Assembly: GCA_037042915.1 (NCBI GenBank)
Contig: CM073193.1
Span: forward strand, 62,001 to 126,000
Length of the DNA stretch: 64,000 bases
Direction of reading: 5' to 3'
Origin: Auricularia sp. M13
Lineage: Eukaryota; Basidiomycota; Agaricomycetes; Auriculariales; Auriculariaceae
Shown here piece after piece: positions 24,029-36,261 of this stretch. The position numbers were made by a program, and so were the translations under genes. The first letter of the stretch is position 1. Every line of letters starts with the position of its first letter. Below the pieces are notes generated by a model. That model did not search any database, was not told the DNA's origin, and worked only from the letters and a program-made list of their open reading frames with translations.

Positions 24029-26497
24029 CTACGACGAGCGAGAAAAGTACTTGGTAAGTTGTTCGACGGTTAAGAGATTAGCCCAGGCCAAATCACACCA
24101 ACTTTTCGCCGCCCGCAGATACGCCCATTTCTCCTCGTCGGTCGACAAAGATTTCAACGTGCGACAACCAGCAGCACGCCAACGAAACAAGCCCCCGGCA
24201 GTATAGAACGTCCATGATGCACGATGCTCGTGAGCTTTCAGCGGTGCGTTGCCGTGTGTGATGAGCGCCGACATCACGAACAAGATATCACCTGGAGCGA
24301 ACTCGAGGACGACGTTCGGCTCTTTCATGATGAAATGCCCAGAGGTCTTCGGGTTGTATTTCCCGAACGCCATGATGGTGCAGATGCCCTGCTGAAGGTT
24401 CATCGCATCGCGGTGGAAGATGGTCGCAACCTGCAGCGTCTGAGATGTCGTGCGTTGTACAAACTGCGTCACACACCTGCGGGCCAAGATTGAACGTCAT
24501 CGCCGCGAAGTAGTAGTTAATGTCGAGGTCGTCGTCGTCGTCGTCGTCGAGACGGAACGCGTCGTTGAGCCCCAGATCGTCGTTCAGCTGGCGGTATTCT
24601 TCCATTACCTCCGGGAAAGTATTCTCAGCGCATGCTACCATCACATCAGTATAACGCGCGCACAACGTAACTCCACATACTCTGCATGTGCTTGACAACG
24701 CGACGGACTTGCTTATCCTTCATGAACTGGGCGAGATGGCGGCGATTATTTTCCTGGCGCTCCGTGCGATCGTCGGGATCTTCGCCGCCAATATCCGTAG
24801 AAAATCGGGTAGGTTGCTTGAGGCTGGTTAGCGACGATATGCACAGCACAAATACAACGTACGGTTTGTCCGCCGCCAAAGGACGTGCCAACCTGGACTT
24901 TGTTGAAGTTACCGCGAGTATTGGTGCTAGCGACGTTGTCCTCGTGTCGGATGTCGAGTTGCTCGTTCAGGCGCATAATCGCACGGCCACAGTGACGCTG
25001 AGCTTCGAGGAAGTCGGGGTCTTGGCACGTTGGCGGCTTCGCGCAATAGATACGACCTTGAGAATCGGTCATGATTATGCCCCTAGACACGGTAAGTCCG
25101 CCGCAGACCTCGAACAACGACACAGCCCACCTATCGTCCGCGGCGACGTAGAGCGCGCCCTGGTCGACGAGATCGCGCACCATGGTAGAGACGTCCGGGT
25201 GCAGTTTTGGTGGTGCAGGGGCAGACGATGTCGAGCTCTTGAGCTGTTCGTCGCGGAACTTGGACGGCGCCGTGAACACGCTCTTGCCGGTGACGTGCGT
25301 CTTGACATCGATCTTGGACTCGACGCGCACAGCTTGCGCAATGTGCTGTGTCGCGAGGGTAGCATTGGGCCCACCCTGCGCGCGCTGCTTCTGTCGGTGA
25401 CGGCGTCGGCGTTCGCGCTTTGCGTCGGACTTGACGTTGGGCGCAGCTGTCGGCAGTGTCCCGCGAGCAGGTGCGACCATCTTGGGCGGTTGAGCAGCTG
25501 CGCCTGCGTTGCCTTTCTTCTTGGACTTTGTTTTCTTCTGCTGCAGGCGGGGTGCCTTTGCCGGGCGAGGCACTGGAACGAACAAATCAACGTTAGTCGA
25601 AAACAAGAAACATCAGCGCTCGACGCACCATCAAGTTGAGCTGCGACAGCCAGTCTTGCTGCGTGCTGTTGTGCTTTGCGCAAAGTACCTGGGAAGACGA
25701 TGAGCCATGTGACGTCGAGCCCAGTGAATACGCACGGCGCAGTTTGTAATTGTCAACGTGTTCGGGTGCCATGCGAATCACTCGTCCTTTGTCCAACACA
25801 ACATCACGCCCTTGAGACCGTAAGCGTCGCGCTCGCGCATGCGATGATAGGCATACCATTGCGGCCAGACAGAGAAGCGTGATGGGAGGGAGGGTGGTAC
25901 AGAGCTTTGGCGCGAGCGGAGAGAACTGGAACCTCGACGCAGAACTCTCGACTCGACGGCTGCGATGTCCAGGGACGACCTGACAGATAGTCAGAGCATG
26001 ATATCGCAACACAAGACCTTGCGCACCGTATGTAGCTGGCATAGCCGGCTGCGCTCCTTGGAAGCTGAACCGCGCGCCTGAGAAGAGCAAGTCAATGTCA
26101 GCTTGAAGCGTCAGACGACCCTCACCAGTTGGCTCAGCATCGATAGCGGACACCGCGTCGGCTGGTGTGCGAAAACAGTATCAGCCATGGCGCGAAAAAA
26201 GTCGGGCGACGAACCTTTGCGCTTGCGCCTAGGGGGCAATGGCTCCTCCCAGCCGTCCGAAGTGTCCGAATCCGATGAATCCGGCTGGTACTCAGAGCCA
26301 GAGTCGTCCGTGGGAAAGTCGAATTCATAGGTTTCGGCGGGCAACAGCTCGACGGCGAGATGGGGGTTGGCGTGGGCGAGAACATTGCGGGCGGTAAAGC
26401 CGTCGAATTCGCTGATGGACGCGGCACGGTCCATGAGGTCAAAGTCGGAGCGTATGATGGGAGTCCCGTCGACGAAGCGCTTGCTGCGTAGCTCCAT
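24029..26497 (-). CDS. TET/JBP-type 2-oxoglutarate/Fe(II) dioxygenase
   Basis: The family oxidises 5-methylcytosine or thymine bases in DNA in the nucleus. Several exons on the minus strand: about 26153-26497 (start MELRSKRFVDG, then acidic with SDSDTSDGWEEP), 25600-26100, 24870-25606, about 24650-24840, 24490-24620 and 24029-24470. The long middle exon has two basic nuclear-localisation-like stretches (QKKTKSKKKG, KRERRRRHRQKQR) and ends VQVGTSFGGGQ, a signature preceding the catalytic fold. The core shows AAMTFNLGPQ, the metal-binding HRDAMN (HxD), AFGKYNPKTSGHFIMKE, PGDILFVMSALITHGN (distal His) and HRASWTFYTAGGLFRW (the 2OG-binding Arg). Metal and cosubstrate residues are all present, so activity is plausible. 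The exact splice sites of the first two introns are unresolved. It is divergently arranged with the RING gene. Confidence 0.83.
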
Positions 26498-26935
26498 GTT
26501 GGTGGGATGAGGGTCGAGTGCAGCTCCCCCTCGCCTGCGGCGTGCAGATGTTATATGGGACGACTTGGACAGGGGTCGGATATCGTCGGACCGTTCGGCA
26601 TTGTATAGGAGCTGGGGCTAGGCACTCCGAGGTCAATGGATTGCGTTGCAGACGGCGAGGAGAACTTACTGTGAGCGACTTTGTCGCCAACTGTATGCGT
26701 GCTGCTGGCACATCGGCAATGACATGGTGCTGATGGCACGTTCGGGGTCTTCAGGGGTGTGTTCGGCCGATAACAATATCACGCTGTCTAGACTCGGCGC
26801 TTCCAAACTGCGGCAACGATCGCGAGGAATGTGAAACGTTTTCGCTAAGGATGGAAACATGCGGATACGCAGAACCCGACAATGCTCATAATAAAAGACC
26901 CAGGGCATGCAATCGTTCATCTGCATTCGAGCACC
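26498..26935. promoter_or_regulatory. Divergent promoter region between TET/JBP and RING genes
   Basis: A 438-bp gap between two divergently oriented starts (26497 minus, 26936 plus). No third gene fits here. A shared bidirectional promoter is inferred from geometry alone; no specific factor site was recognised. Confidence 0.35.
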
Positions 26936-29144
26936 ATGACATCTCCCGCTCCTCGCCGTCACCCTCAACTGCACGCCGGGTCAGTCGCTCGCATTGGCAT
27001 CACGGTAAGAACTACTGTCGCGGTGTGTTTAGCACTCTGACCATAGCCTCAGGTTTCGCACGTACATGCTGTTACTGCCTCGAGTAGTCGGGTGGGTCGG
27101 GCCGTTGTCTTCAGAGCCAGTATTAACTCCTGGGTACAGCGCGCCCTGCTTGCGCCGGAAGGACAAGGTAACGGTGCTAACGCAAAATCAGAAGGATCAG
27201 TGAGTTGCAGGCACCGCAGCGAAAACATACTGACATGTGCGCACCAGCGCAAGCGTTCGCGCAGTGTCAAACTTCAACCATCCGACGCGATCGTCATATC
27301 GTCGGACTCTGACGAAGACGAGGCACATACGCGGGTCCACCCTAAACGCGCGACGGCCCCTGGCTCCCGCAAGCCCACGCTGTACATCGACATCCCGGAC
27401 AGCGACGACGACGACGACGGCGCCAAGCTGACGCAGCAGGACCTTGGCTTTGAGCTCATTGATGGCGTGCTGGTGGAAAAAGACGATGTGAGTCGGACGC
27501 TGCATACATACGCGCCCTGTACTTACTTTTCCGGCAGGTAGAGGTGAACGGCGGCGGCGGCGGTGGCAAGCGCAACGTCAGCGCACCTGCCGTGAAAGAC
27601 ATGGTAAGTCAACAAGTATTTGGTCGAGCTATACTCACGCTCAAGGTGCAGGCAAGCGAAGGCGCCGATGTTCACGCCGATGCCGGTCGTGCGTCGCCAG
27701 CGCTCGTCGGTGAAGAAATTGACATGGCTAACGGGGAGAGCGAGGAGGTAAGTATACGAGGTGCGCCGGGATTTGCGACTCTCACATTTTTTGCCCTACC
27801 AGGAATTCGACCCCGAGTTGGTAGCGCTGGAGCATATGGTGAGTACGGGGTTGCAATGAAAAGACCCTACTTACTATGTCGCCGGGCAGGAGGTTGATTT
27901 TCCTACACCTGGCGCTCAGCTGCTTCAGTTGGAGCGGGCGGCACTGCGGCGGGAGTTAGAGCAAGTAAAAGCCGATCTGGCCGCCGAGGTACGTACATGC
28001 AAAGGCATCGAGACGAGACGCGAGTTAACAACTTGCAGCGCGAGCTCAAAGAGAACAGCCTAGCGTGCTTCTGCGCGCTGCGGGTGCACAGGTACTATAG
28101 GTGAGTTCTATGTTCGTAGCGTCTGCAAACTGTACTTACTCGAGATGTAGCTTGCGATGCGGACACGGCCCATTCCATCTGAGCTGCCTGCAGCAAGCTC
28201 ATGCGCAGCACGGCCGCTACCTCTACCGGGCACCTCAGTGCCCGACATGCCGCGCCACGATACGGCAGCGGCCCGTTGAGAACTGGAACTTGCGGGAGGC
28301 GTGCGAGCACGGCAACTCAGATGCCGACCCGGATGAGGGCTTTGACACGACCTGGCTGGATCGCGTTGTATGGGGTGGTGCGGCGCCGCGTAGAGTTCCC
28401 AACAACGCGCCAGAGCTCGACGAGCTGCCGCTCCCGCTTGGATTCGTACCCGCCGCGGCTGCACCGGACGATCCAGCTGACCCCGACTATCAGCCCAGCG
28501 ACGAAGAGCACGGGTCGAACGATGGCGATGTCGACATGCTCGAGAACGACGACGACGACCATTCAGCGGACGATTGGATGGACGAGCTGCCGGTGACGCT
28601 GGACTACTTCAATCATTTCCCACGCGACCTTCACCTCGATCCGCCCGTCCCCGAGGCGACGGTTGACCTATTAACTGGCTGCGCCGATGAGTTCACGTTG
28701 TGGACATACGAGTATCGGGACATACTCGATAACTTATCCGGAGACCAGGCCGGTGTGATTGCCCGGCTGGTCGACGCCATCCGCAGCGCTCGACTTGAGC
28801 GTCTGGCAGAACATCTTCCGCGATTGGCCTACGGCATGGCGCTCGATCATGGTGCCGAGCCCGCTGAGCTGGACGCCGCCATTCCCGCGCTTGACCGCGC
28901 CACGCTTGACCTACTGACGGGCGATGAGCGCGAGCTCAGGCTGACGGTGTTGCGCAACGCGTATGCGCTGGACTGTGACGAACCGTTGATGGAGGAAAAG
29001 GTAGACCAAATTTTTCCCTTCGTCCACTTTCGCATTCAGAAACTCCAGCCGTACCTGCCGCTGTTGAACTTGGACGGCATGCGCGAACTCCCGCCGTATA
29101 TCCGCCGCGACGCGCACGGCGCGCTCCATATGATCCCTGCGTAA
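26936..29144 (+). CDS. RING-finger protein with SUMO-interaction-like motif
   Basis: Eight exons (26936-27004, 27053-27487, 27538-27603, 27652-27747, 27803-27838, 27890-27988, 28039-28100, 28151-29144) total 1857 nt and encode 618 residues, with all phases consistent. Near residues 103-112 is a hydrophobic core followed by Ser/acidic residues (IVISSDSDEDE), and a second acidic patch follows YIDIPDSDDDDD. Both look like SUMO-interaction motifs. A short coiled coil (LLQLERAALRRELEQVKADL) precedes a RING: ACFCAL, then LRCGHGPFHLSCL split by an intron, then CPTCRATI. The large C-terminal part is acidic and helical. RING proteins are E3 ubiquitin (or SUMO) ligases. The combination suggests a SUMO-targeted ubiquitin ligase, which is inference. 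It is a cargo gene of the KDZ element, divergent from TET/JBP. Confidence 0.8.
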
Positions 29145-29289
29145 TTTATTATTAGCTATTGTAATACGTTCAGCACAATTTGATCACCTTGTTGCCTGCG
29201 ACACTGAGCTCAAGCGCACACTCCAGCCTTTTCCCGAGCTCGTCGCCTGCGTCGTGCAATGGTTGCCGGCCAGCGGCAAGTTACCGGCT

Positions 29290-29425
29290 GGTTGCCGGGC
29301 GCTTCGGACTTGGACGGACTTGGACGTGAGCGGGCGCTTCGGACTTGGGCGGCCCGGACTTGAGCGGGCGCTTCGACTTGGGCGTTTTGGTCTCGGGCGG
29401 GCGCTTCGGACTTGAGCTTTGTCAG
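29290..29425. repeat. Short direct repeats of GGGCGCTTCGGACTTG
   Basis: Four to five imperfect copies of GGGCGCTTCGGACTTG with variable spacers. Confidence 0.65.
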
Positions 29426-29429
29426 AATT

Positions 29430-30960
29430 TCGCGCGCGGTCGCTTTAGACTTGGGCTTTCGGGACTTGGACGACGTGCGCTCGACTGGATTGTGCTCAGC
29501 GGGCTTGTTGGACAATTTACATCACATGCCGCAGCACGGACCTTCGGTCGAGCGAGAAGGGCTCTTGAGTAATAGTGCGGATATGGTACGAACAAACACA
29601 ACACAGAAACACGGGGCGTGGGGATATGAGAGACGTGGGGTGAACTAAAAAGAACGAGTTTAACGAGTCGGGGGCCTGCAGCTGCGGGCGTGAGGATCTG
29701 CCGTATGGCATAAGATGCATACCTTAATGAGAACTTAAAGCGGCCTAGGCTATACGAGCATGAGCACGGGTATGGGTAGGGGAGATAGTACAGGTGACCT
29801 TAGATTTAGAGACGATAGCCGGCGCCGACCTGCAGTGCGTGAGGGCGATTCCGGACACAAAATGATCACATGGATGCATACCTAGTCTTCGGAGACGATG
29901 GCCGCAGGCCTGAGACGTCACGGAGTGAGAGCGGGCCGAAAAGCTACAAAATATGAACAATTAACATACCTGGCACAGGCCTTGGCGCTGGCGAGATGAG
30001 ATGTCGAAGGACTTGAGCGTGCGCCATGGTCGCATATGCTGAACGTTACATACCTCGTGCATAGCGTGGACAATGGCCCCTGAGACTCTGCGAGGCCTGG
30101 ACAGCGACTGTGGATTAATGGCAAGGTCAGAAGCGAGCATGACGGCGAGATCACCAAGGTGGCACCTACCTGGTCTCGACTCGCGACCCATGCTTCATCG
30201 CGGCCCCATACCGAGGCTGGGCGTTGGCCCATGTCTCCTGAGGGCGGCTGCCGAATGGCAGCCGCCCACGATGCGGCGATGGTGGCCGATGGTCGGCGCG
30301 ACCAGCAGATAGGGGCCAGCGGCCCGCGCGAAAGGATCGACCGCTCCCGAATGGGAGCAGCCCCAGCGACGACGCGGCCGGCGCCAGCGGCGCAGAGTGT
30401 GTCGACGGCGCCGGACTCGAATGAGCCCGGCGTCGGTGGGTGGTGGGGTGGTGGCGGGGCGAGACGGGACGAGAGCGAGATTGGCCAAGTCCGATTCGGA
30501 CTCCGGCCGAATCTCGTCCTCCTCGCGCCAAGTCCCGCCCCAGCAGCCACCGCTCACCGTCCGACACCCACCGCCCGGCCGCGCCCCGCGCCGCGACGAC
30601 CAGCACCAGTACCCGTCGGCGCGTGCATTCGTGCGCGTCGACTTCATCTGCGCACCTCCATTCGGAGGTGTGCAATCTTCCCGCCATCCGCGCAGGCCTG
30701 CGCTTCATCGTCAACCGCAGGGTGCCCGCCACCCAAGCCAACGTCCCGCCCATCCGCTGCTACTCTCATTCGAGAGTGGTGGCCCTTGATTTCGCTCAGT
30801 CTCGTTCTTGGTATGTTTACGCTGTGTTGATCTTGTGCTACTGCTCATCGCCGACGAAGGCGGCCACACAGTGCGGGCATCCCGGCCAATTTCCCCGACA
30901 CCCACATCATTAGGAGCTTCGCTTTAGGTGCGTTTCTGTGCAGTCTGATTTTTTTTATAT
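29430..30960. other. GC-rich stretch within the element, no gene recognised
   Basis: Long open frames occur on both strands because of high GC, but none shows family features or consistent exon structure. A perfect inverted repeat (GGGCGGCTGCC around a GAAT loop, about 30240-30266) is present. A spliced gene cannot be excluded. Confidence 0.4.
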
Positions 30961-30964
30961 ATTG

Positions 30965-32250
30965 TGGTTGGCACGGCGGGCGAGGCAAGCCAGGACCGTC
31001 GGACGCGTGCGGGGAGCACATGACAGCCGCCTCTAGGTGCGGTGCACATGCGGCAGCCGCTCCGGGCGCGCGGCAGATGTTGACGGCGGGCGCGGCGAGC
31101 CGGAGACGGTCACGGCGGGCGAGGCGAGCCAGAGACCGTCGGACGCGTGCAGCGAGCACATGACACGCGCCTTGGGGCGCCCCGCGTATGCGGCGATGGC
31201 CCCATCATGCGGCAGACAGACACGGGCGCAGCGAGCACATGACCGGCGCTATGGCGCGCCGCGCGCATGCGGCAGCTGCCCCGGTATGCGGCAGATGTTC
31301 AGAGCGGGCGTGGCGAGCCGGTGAAGTATTGTGGGCGCGGTGAGCACATGAACGGCGCCTTTGGGCGGCGCGCGCATGCGGCGACCGCAAACTACGCCGT
31401 GCGCGGCGAGTACGGCGGATTTTACGGGGGGCGCGGCGGGCCGGAGACGGTCACGGCGGGCGAGGCGAGCCAGAGACCGTCGGACGCGTGCAGCGAGCAC
31501 ATGACACGCGCCTTGGGGCGCCCCGCGTATGCGGCGACAACCACAGCGTGCGGCGGACAGACACGGGCGCGGCGAGCACATGGGCGCGGACACGGGCGCG
31601 GCGAGCACATGGGCGCGGACACGGGCGCGGCGAGCACATGGGCGCGGACACGGGCGCGGCGAGCACATGACCGGCGCTAAGGCGCGCCGCGCGCATGCGG
31701 CTGCCGCCCCGGCGCGCGGCAGATGTTCAGAGCGGGCGTGATGAGCCGGTGAAGTCTACGGGGGCGCGGTGCGTTGCAGACGGACATGGCGAGTACGGTG
31801 GGCGCGGTGCGCACATGAACGGCGCCCATGGGCGGCGCGCACATGCGGCGACCGCCCCGACATGCGGCAGACAAACTACGGCATGCGCGGCGAGCATGGC
31901 GGATTTTACGGGGGGCGCGGCGGGCCGGAGACGGTCACGGCGGGCGAGGCGAGCCAGAGACCGTCGGGGCGCATGCAGCGAGCACATGACACGCGCTTCG
32001 GTGCGCTGCGCGCGTGCGGCGGCGGCAGCCACGATGTGCGGTGGATGATCACGGCGCACGGCGAGCAGGTGACCGGCGCCTAGGGGTGCCGCGCACATAC
32101 GGTGACCGCCCCGGCGTGAGAGACATTCACGGCGGGCGAGGGTGGGCCAGAGACTGTTAGCGCCCCCGTGCAACGCGCACATACTTGCCGCCTCAGGGCG
32201 CCGCCGTTCACGGCGGGTGCGGCGAGCCGGAGACCGTCACCGCACAGAGC
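30965..32250. repeat. Complex GC-rich satellite inside the element
   Basis: Dominated by recurring blocks such as CGGCGGGCGAGGCGAGCC, GACCGTCGGACGCGTGCAG and GCGAGCACATGACACGCGCC. A block of about 90 bp (around 31100-31190) recurs at about 31450-31540 and 31930-32010. A 29-bp tandem array lies within it. Open frames here are repeat artefacts. Confidence 0.85.
31563..31678. repeat. 29-bp tandem repeat, four units
   Basis: Unit ACGGGCGCGGCGAGCACATG plus GGCGCGGAC, starting at 31563, 31592, 31621 and 31650 with no evident divergence. This suggests recent slippage. Confidence 0.88.
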
Positions 32251-32376
32251 GGCGGGCGATGGTTCACCGCGTAGTAGGGCATGTGCTGGGCTTGAGAACA
32301 TGTAGGAAAAGCGAGTCCTTTGGTGCCCGTGATGCATTCGCGGACGATAAACTTCATATGATGTAGTCTAACGAAT

Positions 32377-35300
32377 ATGCAACTCACAGCTTCCCAGTAC
32401 ACCAAGCCCGAGCATCGCGAACAAGATGACCATGGTTTGGACAATTTTTCCGCGTTGCGGCAGCTAACGTGCTTGCAGAACCCATTCGAACCGGACATGT
32501 ACGACATGATGGAGACCGTCCGGCCGCGCGACGTCGACATGGATGACCAGAGCGCCGACACCAGCAGCCAGCATCATGAGGGTGATCTTGACGCCGCCGC
32601 GGCAGCCAGCACCCAAGCTGAAGAATTCGAGACAGGACTCGACGATATCGATGTGGGTGGAGATACCCACGACGTCAATATGCAGGTGGGCCACGTGCAC
32701 CAGCGCAGCAGACGGGAACACCGCTCACATTGCTCTTAGGATGACGGGCATGGTGGATCAGACTCTTCAGGCATTCCCCTGCCCACCTCCGAAGAGCAGG
32801 TAAGCATACGACCCCACCGTCGTTGGCATGAGATCAAATCGACGGGTATAGGATGCTCCCAGATATCATTCGCGTCGCGGCGACTCAAAGGAGGCCGTGC
32901 CCACGCTCTCTGCGTCATGGCGCCCTCGGCTCGACACGGCTCCATGGCCCTGCAAGCTGCAAGCAGTCGCGTACGACCCCGAGGCCAAGCGGTATATCTA
33001 CTCGTTCTCCAAGGGCGAGCACATCCCGGACCTGCCCATCAACGAGTACCCACGCCTGCGCACAGACTTCCGGCTGGGTGTGCACGATCCGATGCTGTAT
33101 CCTCAGTATTGGCAGCACACGGCGCCGCACATGGCCTGGATCCCGCAGGTCAAGCTGCACCGAGACCTCTACGGCTCGGATATCACGGGATACGTCATTC
33201 AGCCCGACGACTGGCTGCCCGTGCAGGAAGGTGCTAGCTATGGGCGACTGGGCAGGCCTTTGCTGGCGCGGCTGCAGGACTGCTTCTACGAAATACATGC
33301 GCTTGTCCTGCCTCTTCTGCGGTCGGCTAGGACTCGCGTCCTCCTCCCCACCACGACTATCACCGAATGCATCCGCTTGCTGGCCGACTTCCAGAGCCTG
33401 ACCGCGACGTTCCGTGAAACAGCTGTGTCCGTCACCCGCATACTTCGCGGGATCGCCGAGCTTCGGGCTTTCAGGCTCTTTAGGCTGGACGTGAAGTATC
33501 ATGTTGGAGACGAGCTTTTTGTATCGGATCGCATGTATGAGTGTGTCGGCGTCTTCACCACGGACAGCGCCATGGTGACCCTCCTTCACCGTCTCGGCAT
33601 ACCCGTCTGGTTTGTCTCGAAGTCGATGCCGCCGACGATGAAGAACGAGGAGCTCTCCCGCGTATATGAACACTTCCGGCGAGTCGAGATGACGCCGCGA
33701 GACGCTCTCGATACCGAGGGACGAGATTGGAGCGGAGTAGTGTATCGGCCGCCCACTCCGCCGTATTACCCCGACGACGACGAGCCCGTGGGCACACCAC
33801 GACCGCAGGACGATGAGCCCGATGAAGCACCTGCACCTGCCCGCGGCCGCGAGCACGCAACACGCTCGGTCTCACATGATCGCTCCCGGTCTCCGAGGCC
33901 AGGACGTGCACGCCCACGCCCACGGTCACCGCCACGCACACGAAGGACGGAACCGGCGTCGAGGGTACCTCGATATAGGTTGCATGAAGAGCCACGTCTC
34001 CCCGGTACGTTTGCGGGTTGGTTCTGATTGGTGCCCTTACTCACATGTTGGCTTCAGCAGGTATCAAGTCGAATCGACCTGCAGAGGCGCCCGATGCTTG
34101 GATCGCACGGACCTGGGAAACCGACCCGGGGCACCAGGCCGCCGTCAACCATCCTCTTCCATCTTGGGTACCGCGACCGCCAATATGGCTTGCACACGTC
34201 GCGGCTTCAGTCGACCGGTCTATAATGCGCGAATTTCGACTCTGCGCAGCCGATGTTCTGCACCCGGTTCCGCAGGCGCGATTCGCAGAACCTCTGCAGT
34301 ATACAATGCCGCCCTTCCACCACTTGATTGCGCAAAAGGAGGAGCGTGTGGTCTTCGTGCTCAGGTCCTGGGTCGCGCTGCGCAATTTCTGGCTGCGGCG
34401 TATCATTCGCGACGGCTTCATTGGGCTATCGGCTGGAATCTGGCGAAAGGTTCTCGACGACAAGTACCATCCAACGCCGGAGCACAAGGCCTGGGTCAAG
34501 GAGAACTCCATGGGCCTGGGCATCAAGGCCAGCGACGTGGAGAAAGCCTCTGCGCTGACCAGCGCGGCGCATATCCTGCCACACCCCGACGCCATCACAT
34601 CGACTCTAGCCGTGAATACCGAGATTAGCTCGCTGCTGCCGCCTGTGTCTACCGCTGAGAATGGGACCAGCGCCGCATATACTCGTGTGCCCGAGGTTGG
34701 TGAGGACCTTATCATCAATCGCGAGCGAACGTTCGCAGAGCCGCATGGATGGAACGACAGGGTGCGACTCACCGCGGTTTTCTTCGAGCGCACACCGGCG
34801 CACATGTACGCTGCGGACATCACGGACCAGGAGCTCATACTCGCTGGAAATTGGGACGAATTCTGGGACTACGAGCGCCGTCGTATACTCCTGTTCCGCA
34901 CGTCGTCGCGCGTACCACATGAGGCGGCCTCGGGACCGGACAAGGAGATTCTGCTCAACGAGAATACCTTGACCTGGCACTACTCGGCGACAGACGAGGA
35001 TGGCCTCGCCCAGGGCTCTCGCGCCATGTGGATGGCTGTGGCGCCCATTCGTGAGGTGTGTGCTATCCTTATGTGGTGTTGCTCATCGTTGCTAATCCAT
35101 GAATACAGAAAACTGCAGTGCTCCTCGGGCGCGTAATTGCTGCTCCGCCGGAGCCCATGGCGCAGGGTGCAGCTGCTGGGACGGGCAATAAGCCGCCACC
35201 CGATCCAGTGTACGGCTACGAGGCCGAGCAGCCGAACGGACGCGCAGCGACGGCCTTCTTCATAGGTCAACATCCTCTACCTGTGGGCGATCTCTCCCGG

Positions 35301-35744
35301 TCCGAAGTGCGAGCATTCCTGGTATGGGAAGTGCAGGAAACGGCCTTTCGATTTCAGTTGCGGGACCTCGACACATACATCCTCAAGTCGATGAAAATGT
35401 GGAATGAGAGCGTGCGGCAAGATCGGGAGGTCCTATGGCTCAAATGCTGGGGTGGACAGGACGGCTTCGTACCCTCCGGTCTGCGGCAGCCGCCTCACAC
35501 CGACCCTAACCCGGAGAACCGCAAGGTCTCGATATACAGCCTCTGGAAGATCGTGCGCGCGTGGCCGAGATGCCGCGAGGTTACCAACCTCCGGCGCTAC
35601 ACTGCGACGGAGGGTTTGTCGATGGAGAAATTGCTCGATATTGAGCGCGAGGTCTGGAGCTTCTACGCACAGAGCTTCCAGGATTACTTCGGGATTCTTC
35701 CCACTATGCCCACCGTAATGCCCCCCAATCCGTTCGTCGAGTGA
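32377..35744 (+). CDS. 1050-residue conserved KDZ-element protein, unknown function
   Basis: Five exons (32377-32685, 32740-32799, 32852-34004, 34061-35055, 35109-35744) total 3153 nt and encode 1050 residues, with all phases consistent. The acidic N-terminus has NPFEPDMYDMMETVRP. The central part reads KLQAVAYDPEAKRYIYSFSK, DLPINEYPRLRTDFRLGVHD, LHRDLYGSDITGYVIQPDDW, RLGRPLLARLQ, ILRGIAELRAFRLF, ECVGVFTTDSAMVTLLHRLG and IPVWFVSKSMPP. A low-complexity Arg/Ser/Pro linker follows (RSRSPRPGRARPRPRSPPR). The second half has GFIGLSAGIWRKVLDDKYHP and LWLKCWGGQDGFVPSGLRQP. From memory, very similar large proteins are widespread in agaricomycetes near KDZ loci, without known function. No catalytic motif recognised. 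The start could lie further upstream. It is the last gene before the right subterminal array. Confidence 0.78.
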
Positions 35745-35904
35745 TGTCATGTAGATACGTTCTCAAATCGCTTCTCGTAGACTTCGTCATGCCGAAAAGA
35801 GTATATGACTGACTGCTGCAGCAATGCCAACGTGTCCAATGAATTTGCACCCGTTGAAGGTGCATGATGCTGAGGTAGGCAGCGGTAACTCAATGGCCAG
35901 CCGC

Positions 35905-36235
35905 ACAACATCACAATGCTCAGCGGTTTTCAGCGATTCTCACCGGTTTTCAGCGATGCTCACCGGTTCTCAGCGATGCTCACCGGTGGGAGCTGTGACT
36001 ATCCATAAGTATCTAAGCGAGCGATACTCAGCGATGGTCAGCGATGTCTCACCGATTCCAATACTCAGCGATTGTCAGCGATATCTCAGCGATTCCAATA
36101 CTCAGCGATTGTCAGCGATATCTCAGCGATTCCAAGCGGCGCGAGCACTGACTGACTTGCTCGTATTTAAGTGGCACCAAGCGATTTCCAGCGGTTCTCA
36201 CCGGTTCTCAGCGATTCATATAATATTATTAAGTA
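35905..36235. repeat. Right subterminal repeat array
   Basis: Dense copies of TCAGCGATGCTCACCGGTTC-like units (alternating TCAGCG and ACCGGT half-motifs). These are reverse complements of the left array. A longer unit (CCAATACTCAGCGATTGTCA and following) is duplicated at about 36058-36130. Confidence 0.78.
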
Positions 36236-36261
36236 GCTAGTAGTCTTACACTACGGGCGGG

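Noticed and set aside
24686-25639. 317-residue plus-strand frame
   Set aside because: Opposite the TET/JBP exons, which carry recognisable catalytic motifs; the plus frame has none.
30159-30913. Several overlapping frames of 130-220 residues
   Set aside because: High GC leaves all frames open; composition is Arg/Pro/Ala-rich with no motif or consistent splicing, so no gene was called.
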